Source: JAWLAT01 sp041395325 (GTDB lineage: Bacteria; Pseudomonadota; Gammaproteobacteria; Xanthomonadales; SZUA-5). Taken from it: DNA of 64,000 nucleotides. The DNA lies in contig JAWLAT010000003.1 of the NCBI GenBank assembly GCA_041395325.1, forward strand, positions 1 through 64,000, given 5' to 3'. A program made the translations under genes and the position numbers. The notes under the pieces were generated by a model that saw only the letters and a list, made by a program, of their open reading frames with translations, did no database searches and was not told the origin of the DNA. Below are positions 24,692 through 33,618 of this stretch, in pieces. Each line of letters begins with the position of its first letter. Position 1 is the stretch's first letter.

Positions 24692-25176
24692 ACGTCAATC
24701 TGCTCGGCCGACCCTCCAGCAATCCCGGCGGCAGCATCCCGGTGCGCGTCACCATCAATCGCCGCACCGCCACCACCATCGACACGGTGTTCCAGACCGA
24801 CACCACCATCGATCTGCAGACCCCCTTCCAGACCAGTCTGATCGTGGCGCCGGGCTTCTACGAAGCACTGGTCGCTCCGCTGGGCTTCCCGGCAGAAGCC
24901 GCTGGCGGCGCCGCCGAAGGTGAGTTCTTCTTCTCACTGACCACCGGCTTCGTCGACCGGCCCGGCGGCGGCTTTCAGGGCGGCGCCATCGTCGGTGGCT
25001 ATCACGCCGAGAATCCCTTCGGTGGTGTCTCGGCCTTCGCCGCGATCTGCCTGGGCGAGCAGTACACCAGCTCCATCCGGGTGCTCTCGGCCCCCACCTA
25101 TGGCCCCAGCGGCGCCGGTGACCTGCGCCTGCGTCTGCTCGACACCAACCAGCAGACGATCTACTCGGTGCCCTGA
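24442..25176 (+). repeat. Long direct repeat, copy 1 (shared 3' coding end)
   Basis: These 735 bp match 29000-29738 almost perfectly. By eye I count six substitutions, a one-base deletion after 24560 and a three-base deletion near 24632. The match begins at CCTGCTGATGGCC and ends exactly at the stop codon. Confidence 0.95.
24565..25176 (+). CDS. Out-of-frame C-terminal domain of the beta-propeller gene
   Basis: This 203-aa frame encodes the rest of the C-terminal domain after the frameshift and is nearly identical to the last 200 residues of the protein at 26631. It is rich in beta strands and Gly, with one Cys (AAICLGEQY), and ends LLDTNQQTIYSVP. The ATG at 24565 is an internal Met codon with no evident ribosome-binding site, so independent translation is doubtful. 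With the missing base restored, the gene would run 21953-25176. Confidence 0.7.
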   Translation: MELDPPGLRELSGGVNFGGLDVSQVGFASVNLANQANENQRLNVNLLGRPSSNPGGSIPVRVTINRRTATTIDTVFQTDTTIDLQTPFQTSLIVAPGFYEALVAPLGFPAEAAGGAAEGEFFFSLTTGFVDRPGGGFQGGAIVGGYHAENPFGGVSAFAAICLGEQYTSSIRVLSAPTYGPSGAGDLRLRLLDTNQQTIYSVP

Positions 25177-25182
25177 AGCTTG

Positions 25183-25212
25183 CACCGTGGCGGCCCTGAG
25201 GCCGCCACGGTG
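25183..25212. terminator. Bidirectional hairpin terminator
   Basis: CACCGTGGCGGCC (25183-25195) and GGCCGCCACGGTG (25200-25212) form a perfect 13-bp stem with a CTGA loop. It sits between the convergent propeller and oxygenase genes. Confidence 0.75.
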
Positions 25213-25215
25213 GGT

Positions 25216-26484
25216 TTAGTCGAGCTCGGCCGAGATCAGCTTGAACGCCAGCTCACGATCGTCACCGGACTGGCCATCAGCAGCGGGCACAAAAGACAGA
25301 TTGCTGCTCATGCGCACGGTGAGGGTCTGGCCGGCGGCCAGGCGAATCGGCCAGCTCAGTCGCTGGACCTGGTTGCGCTTGAGCGGGATGGTCTGTGTAC
25401 TGTCGGGCAGTTCCACCACCAACTCCGGGTCGGCCGATAGCTGCCCCGGCGTCCAGATTTCCAGGTTCAGCTTGCGCGCGGCCCGACCCAGATTGAAGCT
25501 GACCTGCAGGGGTGGTGACACCCAGCCATCGGGCCAATAACCCGAAACTGGGCCGGCCTGCACGGCATATCCCTGCAGTGGAAAGGCGACCGCCGAGCGG
25601 GCTTCCTGCAGCGCCCCGATCAACGCCGAGCGCTGTCCGGATTCCTCCAGTTCGCGCCGATACAGGAACTTCAGCTGCCCCTTCAGCTGAGCGAAGCGTC
25701 GACGCAGCTCCAGGTAACTCTTCTCGTCCAGCACCTGGCCGGGCTGCACCTGCGGGGGCAGACCGGGCGGCACATAGATCGTCCCGTGGCTGGGCGCCGT
25801 CTCGGCCGGGTCGCGTTCGCGCGTGTACAGGTAGATGGCGATGGAACGTCGCGAGCGATGGCGCTCGCTTTCCGGCAGATCAATGGCTTCGAAACCGTGC
25901 CAGGAGACCTCGTTGGTCTCGAACAGGACGCAACGATTGAAGGCCGGCAAGACCCGCTTGACTTCGTCGACCGTGGAGTCCCACGGGTCGCTGTGCAGAT
26001 CCAGGCAACCACCCCAGGATTCCTGCCAATCGCCCTCCAGATAGAGAATCAGGTTGAGGCGTCGATGCCAGCCCGTCTTCGGCAGGTAGTTGAAGTCCAC
26101 ATGCGGTGCCAAGCCTTGTCCATGGCGGTTCTCGTGCGTGCCTCCACCCACATAATCGGGGTCATAGAGCAGGTCGTCGATGCCGGTGAGTCTGGACATC
26201 AGCTGCAGGAATTCGCCGGATTGCAGCAGCCGGTCCAACTCGCCATAGGCCTCTGACAGGTCACGCAGATCCTGTCGCACCGCCTTGCCACCGACCTGTC
26301 CCATCTCGTTGCGCGCATAGCGGTCTTCGAATCCGGGGAAGTCGGCACGCAGCTGGCGGCAGAAGTCCTCCGCGAGGAACCCGTCGACCACCACGTGCCG
26401 AAATGGGTTGGCGGAGTCAAAGGACTCGCGCAAACCCTCAAGGCGTTGTTCCAGATCTGCTGCCAGGACCGCCATCACCGCCAA
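25216..26484 (-). CDS. 2-oxoglutarate/Fe(II)-dependent oxygenase with extra C-terminal domain
   Basis: This 422-aa protein has an N-terminal prolyl-4-hydroxylase-like oxygenase domain (about residues 1-235). The iron ligands are visible as HVD in APHVDFNYL and the distal His in EVSWHGFEA, followed by the 2OG-binding Arg in RRSIAIYLY. The C-terminal part (about 260-422) contains an Arg-rich helix and a beta-rich segment resembling a carbohydrate-binding or jelly-roll domain. No signal peptide is seen, so it should act in the cytoplasm. It sits between the two genes that share a C-terminal domain rich in Pro at its start; a modifying role on them is speculation. ATG 26475 is an alternative start. 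Confidence 0.8.
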   Translation of the reverse strand: MAVMAVLAADLEQRLEGLRESFDSANPFRHVVVDGFLAEDFCRQLRADFPGFEDRYARNEMGQVGGKAVRQDLRDLSEAYGELDRLLQSGEFLQLMSRLTGIDDLLYDPDYVGGGTHENRHGQGLAPHVDFNYLPKTGWHRRLNLILYLEGDWQESWGGCLDLHSDPWDSTVDEVKRVLPAFNRCVLFETNEVSWHGFEAIDLPESERHRSRRSIAIYLYTRERDPAETAPSHGTIYVPPGLPPQVQPGQVLDEKSYLELRRRFAQLKGQLKFLYRRELEESGQRSALIGALQEARSAVAFPLQGYAVQAGPVSGYWPDGWVSPPLQVSFNLGRAARKLNLEIWTPGQLSADPELVVELPDSTQTIPLKRNQVQRLSWPIRLAAGQTLTVRMSSNLSFVPAADGQSGDDRELAFKLISAELD

Positions 26485-26630
26485 CCTCCATCCTGCGATG
26501 CCACCATGGATCGCGCGCCGCGCAGTCTACCCGAGCCGCCCGGCTGATCTGCGGGTCGGCCAACAGCGTCCGCACTCGAACGACGACGCGGTGCTATCGT
26601 CGGTTGGACCTTGGCCAAACCGGGGCAATC

Positions 26631-29600
26631 ATGGCCGCGCCAGAGAACCAACGCCGGGCTGGACTCGCGCTACTCGTGCTGTCGCTGCTGGCGGCCCTGC
26701 TGGTGCTGCCCCTCAGCCCGCCGTTGGCGACCGATCCTGCAGCAGGGCTGCTGCGTACACCCGGCCCCTCCGACCGGCCCGGCTCACGCTCGGACTGGTT
26801 CTACCGGCAACGCGCCTATCCGGCCGGCCAGATTCCTCTCGACGCCCGCTGGAACGCTCTGCAGCAACGGCAGCAGATGCGTCAGGCCCGACCATTGGCC
26901 GCCAAGGCGGGTGCCACGAGCCTGTGGCGCAGTGTCGGTCCGGCCGGGTTCAATTCGAATGTGGCACCCAGTTGGGGGCGCATGAGCGGTCGGGTGCGTT
27001 CGCTGGCGATCGATCCCGGCAACGCTGACCGCCTTGTGCTCGGCACGGCCACCGGTGGGGTCTGGCTGAGCCTGGACGGCGGTCAGCAATGGCAGCCGCT
27101 GACCGACGCGGCGCCATCGCTGGCCATTGGTGCGGTCGCCATCGATCCGAGAAATCCGCAGGTGCTCTACGCAGGTACTGGCGAAGGCAACGGCAGCTAT
27201 TACAGCGTCGGCCTGCTCAAGAGCGTCGATGGCGGTCAGAACTGGCAGGTGCTGGGCGCATCCGCCTTTCGCCGTGGCAGCATTGCGAGCATTGCGATTG
27301 ACCCCGCCGATCCGAACACCGTGCTGGTCTGCGCCCTGCTGGGCCGACTGCAGGATCGCGACGGCGGCGCGCTGGGCACCTCGATCGGTGGCATCTACCG
27401 CTCCACCGACGGCGGTCAGAACTTCCAGCGCACGGCGCTGAATTTCTGTCGCGGCCTCTATGTGGTACCGACCGATTTCAACACCATGTATCACTCCGCC
27501 AGTGGCGTAGGCGACGACAACGGGCTCTATCGCTCCACCGATGCCGGCCGCAGCTGGCAGCGAGTGAACAGCGTCATTCAGGGTTCGGATGTGGATCGTC
27601 TGGCCGTCGGCCTGTCGAACGATGGCCAACGGGTCTACGTCGGTGGTGCGCAGGGCGGCAACGTGGTGATCCAGATCAGCAACGACGGCGGCCTGAATTT
27701 CGGTCCACCGCGGATCACGCCGGCCCCGGGGTTCGACGACTTTGATCCAGGCAATGCATTCAGCTATTGCGAGAGCCAGTGCGGCTACGACAACGTCATC
27801 GCCGTCAGCCCCACCGATCCCAATGACGTCCTGTTCGGCGGTGTCGGTCTGTACCGCTCACGCGACGGTGGCAGCAGTTTCGTGCGGATCGGCGAGAACA
27901 ACACACCGGCGGCACCCGGTCCAGGCCCGTTGCACGTCGACCACCACGTGTTGCTGTTCCATCCGACGATTCCCGGCCGCCTGTACAACGGCAACGACGG
28001 TGGCATTTACCGGTCCGGCGATGGTGGCGCCAGCTGGGAGTCGCTCAGCGGCACGCTGGCCACCTTGCAGCACTATCACCTGTCGCTGCATCCCACTGAC
28101 CCCAATGTCGTCTTCACCGGCAATCAGGACAACGGCACGACCCGCCGAACCACCAGCGATACCTGGACCGAGGTGGCCGGTGGAGACGGTGGATTCTCGG
28201 CGGTCGATCACGGCAATCCGCAGATCGTCTATGCCTCGACCACCGAACTGAACATTCTCAAGTCGACCAACGGCGGCAACAGCTTTTTCAGGGCTGGTTT
28301 CAACTTCGGCAACGATCCGGTGCAGTTCATCGCACCGTTCGTCATGGATCCACTCGATGCCCGCACCCTGTACGCCGGCACCCATCGGCTCTGGCGCACC
28401 GACAACGGTGGCAGCAGCTGGGCACCGATCAGCGCACCGCTGATCACCCGCAGCGGCGAGTCGATCAGCGACATCGCCGTCGCACCCAGCGACACCGGTG
28501 TGGTCTACGTCGTTGGCTCGGATGGGACGGTGGCCAAGCTGGTTGCCGGCGTTGCCAGCCAACTCACCCAGGCGCCATTGCCCAATCGCTTTGCCACCGA
28601 CGTCGTCGTCGATCCACTCGATCCGGCCACCGTCTACGTCAGCTATTCGGGTTTCAACAGCAGCACACCCGGTTCCCCGGGGCATGTCTTCCGCAGCACT
28701 GATGGCGGCGCCTCCTGGATCAACATCTCCGACAACCTGCCGGACACGCCAGCCAATGCGCTCGCCATCCGACCGGACCAGCCCAACGAGATCTACGTAG
28801 GAACGGACGCCGGCATGTACATCAGCTTCACCGCTGGCGGCAGCTGGGCGCGCATGGACAACGGCCTGCCGAATGCGCCGATCAGCGCACTGGCGGTCAA
28901 TCAGTCCACCAATCTGCTGGCCGCGGCCACTTACGGCCGTGGCGTCTGGGTCACGGAGATGGGCGATGTGCTGCCACCCGGCCCGCTGGACGAGCCCAGC
29001 CTGCTGATGGCCGCGCTGCCGCTGCCCAATCCGCCCAATCCGAACTGCTCGGCCGGCTATTTCACCGCCGTCATCGACGATGGCCCCGGCCCCGGCGTGC
29101 AGCCCGGCATCTTTGGTGTGGCCATGGAGCTGGATCCGCCCGGGCTGCGCGAGCTCTCCGGCGGCGTCAATTTCGGTGGCCTGATGGACGTCAGCCAGGT
29201 CGGCTTCGCCTCGGTCAACCTGGCCAATCAGGCCAACGAGAACCAGCGCCTGAACGTCAATCTGCTCGGCCGACCCTCCAGCAATCCCGGCGGCAGCATC
29301 CCGGTGCGCGTCACCATCAATCGCCGCACCGCCACCACCATCGACACGGTGTTCCAGACCGACACCACCATCGATCTGCAGACCCCCTTCCAGACCAGTC
29401 TGATCGTGGCGCCGGGCTTCTACGAAGCACTGGTCGCTCCGCTGGGCTTCCCGGCAGAAGCCGCTGGCGGCGCCGCCGAAGGTGAGTTCTTCTTCTCACT
29501 GACCACCGGCTTCGTCGACCGGCCCGGCGGCGGCTTTCAGGGCGGCGCCATCGTCGGTGGCTATCACGCCGAGAATCCCTTCGGTGGTGTCTCGGCCTTC

Positions 29601-29738
29601 GCCGCGATCTGCCTGGGCGAGCAGTACACCAGCTCCATCCGGGTGCTCTCGGCCCCCACCTATGGCCCCAGTGGCGCCGGCGATCTGCGCCTGCGTCTGC
29701 TCGACACCAACCAGCAGACGATCTACTCGGTGCCCTGA
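26631..29738 (+). CDS. Large secreted sortilin/BNR-type beta-propeller protein
   Basis: The 1035-aa protein opens with a signal peptide or anchor (residues 10-34, LALLVLSLLAALLVLPL). It then has repeated Asp-box/VPS10-like blades (GGVWLSLDGGQQWQPL, LLKSVDGGQNWQVL, GIYRSTDGGQNFQR, LYRSTDAGRSWQRV, VFRSTDGGASWINI) over about residues 110-780. The last ~245 residues are the domain duplicated from the gene at 21953, here in frame and complete. Such proteins are extracellular and bind glycans or peptides; the ligand is unknown. ATG 26631 is the only start placing the hydrophobic segment at the N-terminus. The 3' end overlaps the convergent acyltransferase gene by 16 bp. Confidence 0.85.
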   Translation: MAAPENQRRAGLALLVLSLLAALLVLPLSPPLATDPAAGLLRTPGPSDRPGSRSDWFYRQRAYPAGQIPLDARWNALQQRQQMRQARPLAAKAGATSLWRSVGPAGFNSNVAPSWGRMSGRVRSLAIDPGNADRLVLGTATGGVWLSLDGGQQWQPLTDAAPSLAIGAVAIDPRNPQVLYAGTGEGNGSYYSVGLLKSVDGGQNWQVLGASAFRRGSIASIAIDPADPNTVLVCALLGRLQDRDGGALGTSIGGIYRSTDGGQNFQRTALNFCRGLYVVPTDFNTMYHSASGVGDDNGLYRSTDAGRSWQRVNSVIQGSDVDRLAVGLSNDGQRVYVGGAQGGNVVIQISNDGGLNFGPPRITPAPGFDDFDPGNAFSYCESQCGYDNVIAVSPTDPNDVLFGGVGLYRSRDGGSSFVRIGENNTPAAPGPGPLHVDHHVLLFHPTIPGRLYNGNDGGIYRSGDGGASWESLSGTLATLQHYHLSLHPTDPNVVFTGNQDNGTTRRTTSDTWTEVAGGDGGFSAVDHGNPQIVYASTTELNILKSTNGGNSFFRAGFNFGNDPVQFIAPFVMDPLDARTLYAGTHRLWRTDNGGSSWAPISAPLITRSGESISDIAVAPSDTGVVYVVGSDGTVAKLVAGVASQLTQAPLPNRFATDVVVDPLDPATVYVSYSGFNSSTPGSPGHVFRSTDGGASWINISDNLPDTPANALAIRPDQPNEIYVGTDAGMYISFTAGGSWARMDNGLPNAPISALAVNQSTNLLAAATYGRGVWVTEMGDVLPPGPLDEPSLLMAALPLPNPPNPNCSAGYFTAVIDDGPGPGVQPGIFGVAMELDPPGLRELSGGVNFGGLMDVSQVGFASVNLANQANENQRLNVNLLGRPSSNPGGSIPVRVTINRRTATTIDTVFQTDTTIDLQTPFQTSLIVAPGFYEALVAPLGFPAEAAGGAAEGEFFFSLTTGFVDRPGGGFQGGAIVGGYHAENPFGGVSAFAAICLGEQYTSSIRVLSAPTYGPSGAGDLRLRLLDTNQQTIYSVP
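29000..29738 (+). repeat. Long direct repeat, copy 2 (shared 3' coding end)
   Basis: This is the partner of 24442-25176, 4.56 kb away in the same orientation. It encodes the intact version of the shared C-terminal domain. Confidence 0.95.
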
Positions 29739-30850
29739 GCCGTCGGCGCAGGGATCGCCGAGGCCTGCGGGGTCGCCTGGCGGGGTCGTCGGCGTGGCTT
29801 GAGGGACAGCGCCGGCTTCTCGATGAGGTGCCAGGACAACATGGCCAGCGGCAAGGTGGCGACCAAGGAATAGACGAACAACCGCACCGGTTCGGGCTCG
29901 TCCATCAGACGCACGACGCATTGCTGCACCGGATAGCCCCACAGATACAGACCGTAGGAGTAGTCACCCGGCAGCCACTTCGACGACAGCGTCGGGCCAT
30001 AGGCCAGCCACAGCGTGGCATAGGCCGTCGTTAGCGCCATCAGCGCGCCAGCGTGCGGCGTTCCGTTCAGCAGGTAGCAGCCGAAAATCAGTGCCACCAG
30101 CCAGCGGCCGTCCAGTGGAATGCGGTGCGCATTGAGCCAGCACAGCGCGCCGATGGCGAACAGCCCCGCCAGCGGCAGATAGTCCGAATGCAGGATCGCC
30201 TTGGGCCATTGGGGCTGTGCCACGCCGGCGCAGAGGGCGAGCAGGATGATGGCCGTCGCCAGGCGACCGCTGCGCAGGGCCCCCAGCAGGCCCAGGACGG
30301 CCACGGCCAGATACATCTGCATTTCTGCCGGCAAGGTCCAGAGGGATCCATTGATCACATTGGGCAGCGGGTTGTCGGCGAAGACGCCCGGCAGGGTCCA
30401 GCGCAGGGCATCGGCCTGGAAATGCAGGTTTCCCCACAGGTACTGCCAGACCTCGGAATGGCCGTAGTACTCCCCGCTGGGCAAGGTGGTGAGCAGCCCG
30501 CCCAGGACCAGCGCCGTCGCCGTCACGCACACGGCCAGACCGGGCACGACGCGCAGCAGCCGGGACAGCACAAAGGCCGTCCATTGCCGCCGGCGGGTGT
30601 ACGAAGCCGTGACCAGAAAGCCGCTGATGACGAAGAAGACGTCCACGGCCAATGAACCCGAGTAGACGCCCGGACCCCAGCCCATCCGCGCGATCGGGTC
30701 GTGCAGGCCGGTGGCCGCCAGGGCGTAGCTGTGCCCGTAGATGACGGCCGCCGCCGCGATCAGCCGGATCCAGGCGAAATTGTCCCGACCCTGCTCAAAG
30801 GCGGCCGCGATCGTTCTGACCGGCGCGATGGCTGCAGCGCTGTCCGTCAT
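29723..30850 (-). CDS. Acyltransferase family 3 (OafA/YrhL-like) membrane protein
   Basis: This 375-aa inner-membrane protein, with about ten helices, transfers acyl groups such as acetyl to cell-surface sugars. Family signs are the N-terminal FAWIRLIAAAAVIYGHSYAL with its active-site His, FFVISGFLVTASYTRR, and SLWTLPAEMQMYL with the conserved Glu. ATG 30850 (MTDSAAAIA) is chosen, with GTGAGG upstream. It diverges from the tandem methyltransferase gene, which also may act on glycans or lipids. Confidence 0.88.
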   Translation of the reverse strand: MTDSAAAIAPVRTIAAAFEQGRDNFAWIRLIAAAAVIYGHSYALAATGLHDPIARMGWGPGVYSGSLAVDVFFVISGFLVTASYTRRRQWTAFVLSRLLRVVPGLAVCVTATALVLGGLLTTLPSGEYYGHSEVWQYLWGNLHFQADALRWTLPGVFADNPLPNVINGSLWTLPAEMQMYLAVAVLGLLGALRSGRLATAIILLALCAGVAQPQWPKAILHSDYLPLAGLFAIGALCWLNAHRIPLDGRWLVALIFGCYLLNGTPHAGALMALTTAYATLWLAYGPTLSSKWLPGDYSYGLYLWGYPVQQCVVRLMDEPEPVRLFVYSLVATLPLAMLSWHLIEKPALSLKPRRRPRQATPQASAIPAPTAQGTE

Positions 30851-30974
30851 GTCCGCCTCACCGGCCAAAGGGGGCAGAGCATAGCCGTTGCGCGGGCGCG
30901 CTGCCGGGGTTGCGGGTTGACGGCTGCTGGCGCGCTCCGCACAGTGCGCCTCCGGATTCTCAGACTGCTTGCCC

Positions 30975-32774
30975 ATGGCCCCATCCGATGTCTACGCCGC
31001 TCGTCTGGCCCAGGAGCGGGCGATCTTTGCCGAGCAGAAGCAGGTCCATGACCTGCCCGAGATCTTCCACTACTGGTCCAACACCCATCTGCGACCGATG
31101 ATGGAGGCCTTTGGTTTCTCCAATCCTGACCAGTTCTACGCCCGCTATCTGGCCGAAGCCGCTCGCAGAGTCGATGGCCCTGCCCGCTTTGTGAGTCTGG
31201 GTTCGGGCAATTGCGACACCGAGGTCCGTGTCGCTGCCCTGCTCCGCGACATGGGGCTGCAGGATTTCGTCATCGAGTGTCTGGACATCAACGAGGACAT
31301 GCTCGAACGCGGCCACGTGCTGGCCCGTGAGGCCGGTCTGCAGACGCAAATCCTGCCGCTGCTGACCGACTTCAATCAATGGTCCCCGGAGGCCTGCTAC
31401 GCAGCGGCCATGGCCAATCAGTCGCTGCATCACGTGGTCGAACTGGAGCGACTGTTCGACAGCGTCCGGCAATGCCTGCTGCCGCGCGGCTTGTTCCTGA
31501 CCAGCGACATGGTCGGTCGCAATGGTCACCAGCGCTGGCCAGAAGCGCTGCGGGCCGTCTGGGGCTTCTGGCACGAGTTGCCAGCGGAGCGACGCTACAA
31601 CCTGCAACTGGAGCGGCAGGAAGACTGGTTCGAGAACTGGGATTGCTCCGGCGAAGGTTTCGAGGGCATTCGCGCGCAGGACATCCTGCCGTTGCTGCTG
31701 GAACGCTTTCATTTCGAGCTGTTCCTGCCCTACGGCAACATCATTGATCCGTTCATCGATCGCTCCTTCGGTCACCATTTCGACGCCGCCTCCGCCGCCG
31801 ACCGGGCCTTCATCGACCGCATCCACGCCCGCGACGAGGCAGGGATCCTCGCCGGGGAATGGACGCCCACGCATCTGGTGGCCGTGCTGTGCCTCGACCC
31901 ACCGGAAACGCCCTTGCGTTCGCGTGGACTGCAGCCCGAAGCTTGCGTCAGGCCACCAGAACCCTTGTGGTCGGCCCCACCCACCCAGTCGTTGTCGGAG
32001 CTCACGGAGTTCCTGAGCCGCTGTGGCGGCACTGACGAGCCCTATCTGAGCGTGCACTACCCACGCTTCAAGCAGGTGCATGAGCTGGTGAGCGAAGGCC
32101 CGCGCGCCCGCCGAGTCCTCGACGTGGGCGCGCACTGGTTGCATCAGACGTTGTTCTACACCGAGCAGGATGCCCAGGTCATCGCGGTGGACGGGGCACC
32201 GACCTTCTCCCTGCCAAGCGTCCAGGAAGCGGCCCGCCGGGCCGGGATCCGACTGCTGCAGGAGGCGGATCTGGAATCCGCCCAGTCGCTGAGCCAGATC
32301 CCCGAGTCGTCCATCGACCTGATCCTGTTCACCGAGATCATCGAGCACCTGACCTTCAATCCGGTGACTATGTGGCAGGAGATCTATCGCGTCCTGGCAC
32401 CGGGTGGGCGAATCATCGTCACCACCCCGAACTTCTACGCCTTGGGCAGCAGCGCCTGGCATCTGTCGCGCTTCCTGCGTTGGCGCGGTGGCGGGATTCC
32501 GATCGAGCACATCCTCGGCAAGCGCACCTTGGGCCATCATTGGAAGGAGTACAGCATGGCCGAGCTGGTCGGCTACTTCCGTCTGCTGTCGGCCGATTTC
32601 AGGGTGCGACGAGCTGAGTGGCTGGAAGCCCCTGCGCCCCTGACCAGCCGGCATTGGCGCCCGCGGCTGTCGCGGTGGATCGAGCGGCATCTGCGTTGGT
32701 TCCGACCGAACCTGTACCTCGAGCTGGAACTACCGCAGAAAGAGGCGGGCATCACGCTGGAGCCGGAGTGGTAG
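30975..32774 (+). CDS. Two-domain protein with tandem SAM-dependent methyltransferases
   Basis: The 599-aa protein carries two class I methyltransferase domains. The first (about residues 70-230) has motif I FVSLGSGNCDTEV and the acidic residue CLDIN. The second (about 380-520) has RRVLDVGAHWLHQTL, VIAVDG, IIEHLTFNP and VLAPGGRIIVTTPN. The second motif I lacks the usual GxGxG (GAHWLHQ), so it may be a variant or less active. Substrates are unknown; a glycan or lipid is plausible given the acyltransferase next door. ATG 30975 is used; a TTG two codons upstream is possible. Confidence 0.85.
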   Translation: MAPSDVYAARLAQERAIFAEQKQVHDLPEIFHYWSNTHLRPMMEAFGFSNPDQFYARYLAEAARRVDGPARFVSLGSGNCDTEVRVAALLRDMGLQDFVIECLDINEDMLERGHVLAREAGLQTQILPLLTDFNQWSPEACYAAAMANQSLHHVVELERLFDSVRQCLLPRGLFLTSDMVGRNGHQRWPEALRAVWGFWHELPAERRYNLQLERQEDWFENWDCSGEGFEGIRAQDILPLLLERFHFELFLPYGNIIDPFIDRSFGHHFDAASAADRAFIDRIHARDEAGILAGEWTPTHLVAVLCLDPPETPLRSRGLQPEACVRPPEPLWSAPPTQSLSELTEFLSRCGGTDEPYLSVHYPRFKQVHELVSEGPRARRVLDVGAHWLHQTLFYTEQDAQVIAVDGAPTFSLPSVQEAARRAGIRLLQEADLESAQSLSQIPESSIDLILFTEIIEHLTFNPVTMWQEIYRVLAPGGRIIVTTPNFYALGSSAWHLSRFLRWRGGGIPIEHILGKRTLGHHWKEYSMAELVGYFRLLSADFRVRRAEWLEAPAPLTSRHWRPRLSRWIERHLRWFRPNLYLELELPQKEAGITLEPEW

Positions 32775-32892
32775 CGACTGCGCGTCATGGGGCCTCAGCG
32801 TTTGGGCTATCTGAACGGCGCGAGGGCCATAAGGAAGGCTTAAGTTTGCCGCCGTAGCTTGCACACCATCGACAACGATGGAGTGGCGTGCC

Positions 32893-33618
32893 ATGGACGG
32901 TACCGGCGAACGGGCAGACAGCAACTGGCGACCGCATGGCGGCAGTCAGCGCTGGGACTGGTGCCCGCAGTTGCAGCTCACCCGACCCGGTGACGCCCAA
33001 CGCGAGGGCGTCGAGCACTACATTCGGGAACGCTTCGCCGCCAGCCACGGCGCCCGTATCGAACATTTCCTGCCGCAGCTGTTGAGCGTCGGCAAGGGTG
33101 GCCAGACCTGCGCCGCGGTGGGCATTGCCAGTGCCGGCGAGGGTCCGCTGTTTGCCGAGCAGTATCTGGATGCGCCGATCGAGACGCTGATCGCCGAACG
33201 CACCGGTTCGCCGGTGCTGCGCAGCAGCATCGTCGAGATCGGCAACCTGGTCTCGACCTGGCGCGGCGGCAGCCTGCTGCTGTTTGTCGTGCTGAGCGAA
33301 CTGATCGACCGCTACGGTTTCCGCTATGCCTTGTTCACCGCCACCCCCGAGGTGGAGCGGGTGCTGGCCCGGCTGGGCTACGCGCCGGTGGCACTGGCCA
33401 AGGCCGACCCGGCGCGGTTGCCCGACGGTGGCGCCAGCTGGGGTCGCTACTACGCGCGTCAGCCGCGGGTGCTCTTTGGCGAAGCGCCACCGGCCATCGC
33501 CGCAGCGCGGCGGCGCCTCACCTATCGTCTGCTGGCGCGCTCGCTGCAAGGTCAGATTCAGCGCTTGACGGGTCGCGAGCCCTTGCCGGGCAACGTGCCG
33601 GCCCCGGTGTGCGGCTGA
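32893..33618 (+). CDS. Thermostable-hemolysin family protein (GNAT-like)
   Basis: The 241-aa protein resembles the thermostable hemolysin family named after a Vibrio protein. It has FLPQLLSVG, FAEQYLDAPIE and VEIGNLVSTWRGGS in the expected order. The fold is acyltransferase (GNAT)-like, so a role as N- or O-acyltransferase is more likely than lysis. No signal peptide is visible. ATG 32893 has GGAG 9 bp upstream; ATG 32878 lacks one. The stop overlaps the next start (TGATGA), so it is coupled to the AMP-ligase gene. Confidence 0.82.
   Translation: MDGTGERADSNWRPHGGSQRWDWCPQLQLTRPGDAQREGVEHYIRERFAASHGARIEHFLPQLLSVGKGGQTCAAVGIASAGEGPLFAEQYLDAPIETLIAERTGSPVLRSSIVEIGNLVSTWRGGSLLLFVVLSELIDRYGFRYALFTATPEVERVLARLGYAPVALAKADPARLPDGGASWGRYYARQPRVLFGEAPPAIAAARRRLTYRLLARSLQGQIQRLTGREPLPGNVPAPVCG

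Noticed and set aside
32893..33618. Calling the gene a true hemolysin or toxin
   Set aside because: There is no signal peptide, and the family fold and neighbours point to an acyltransferase in a biosynthetic cluster.
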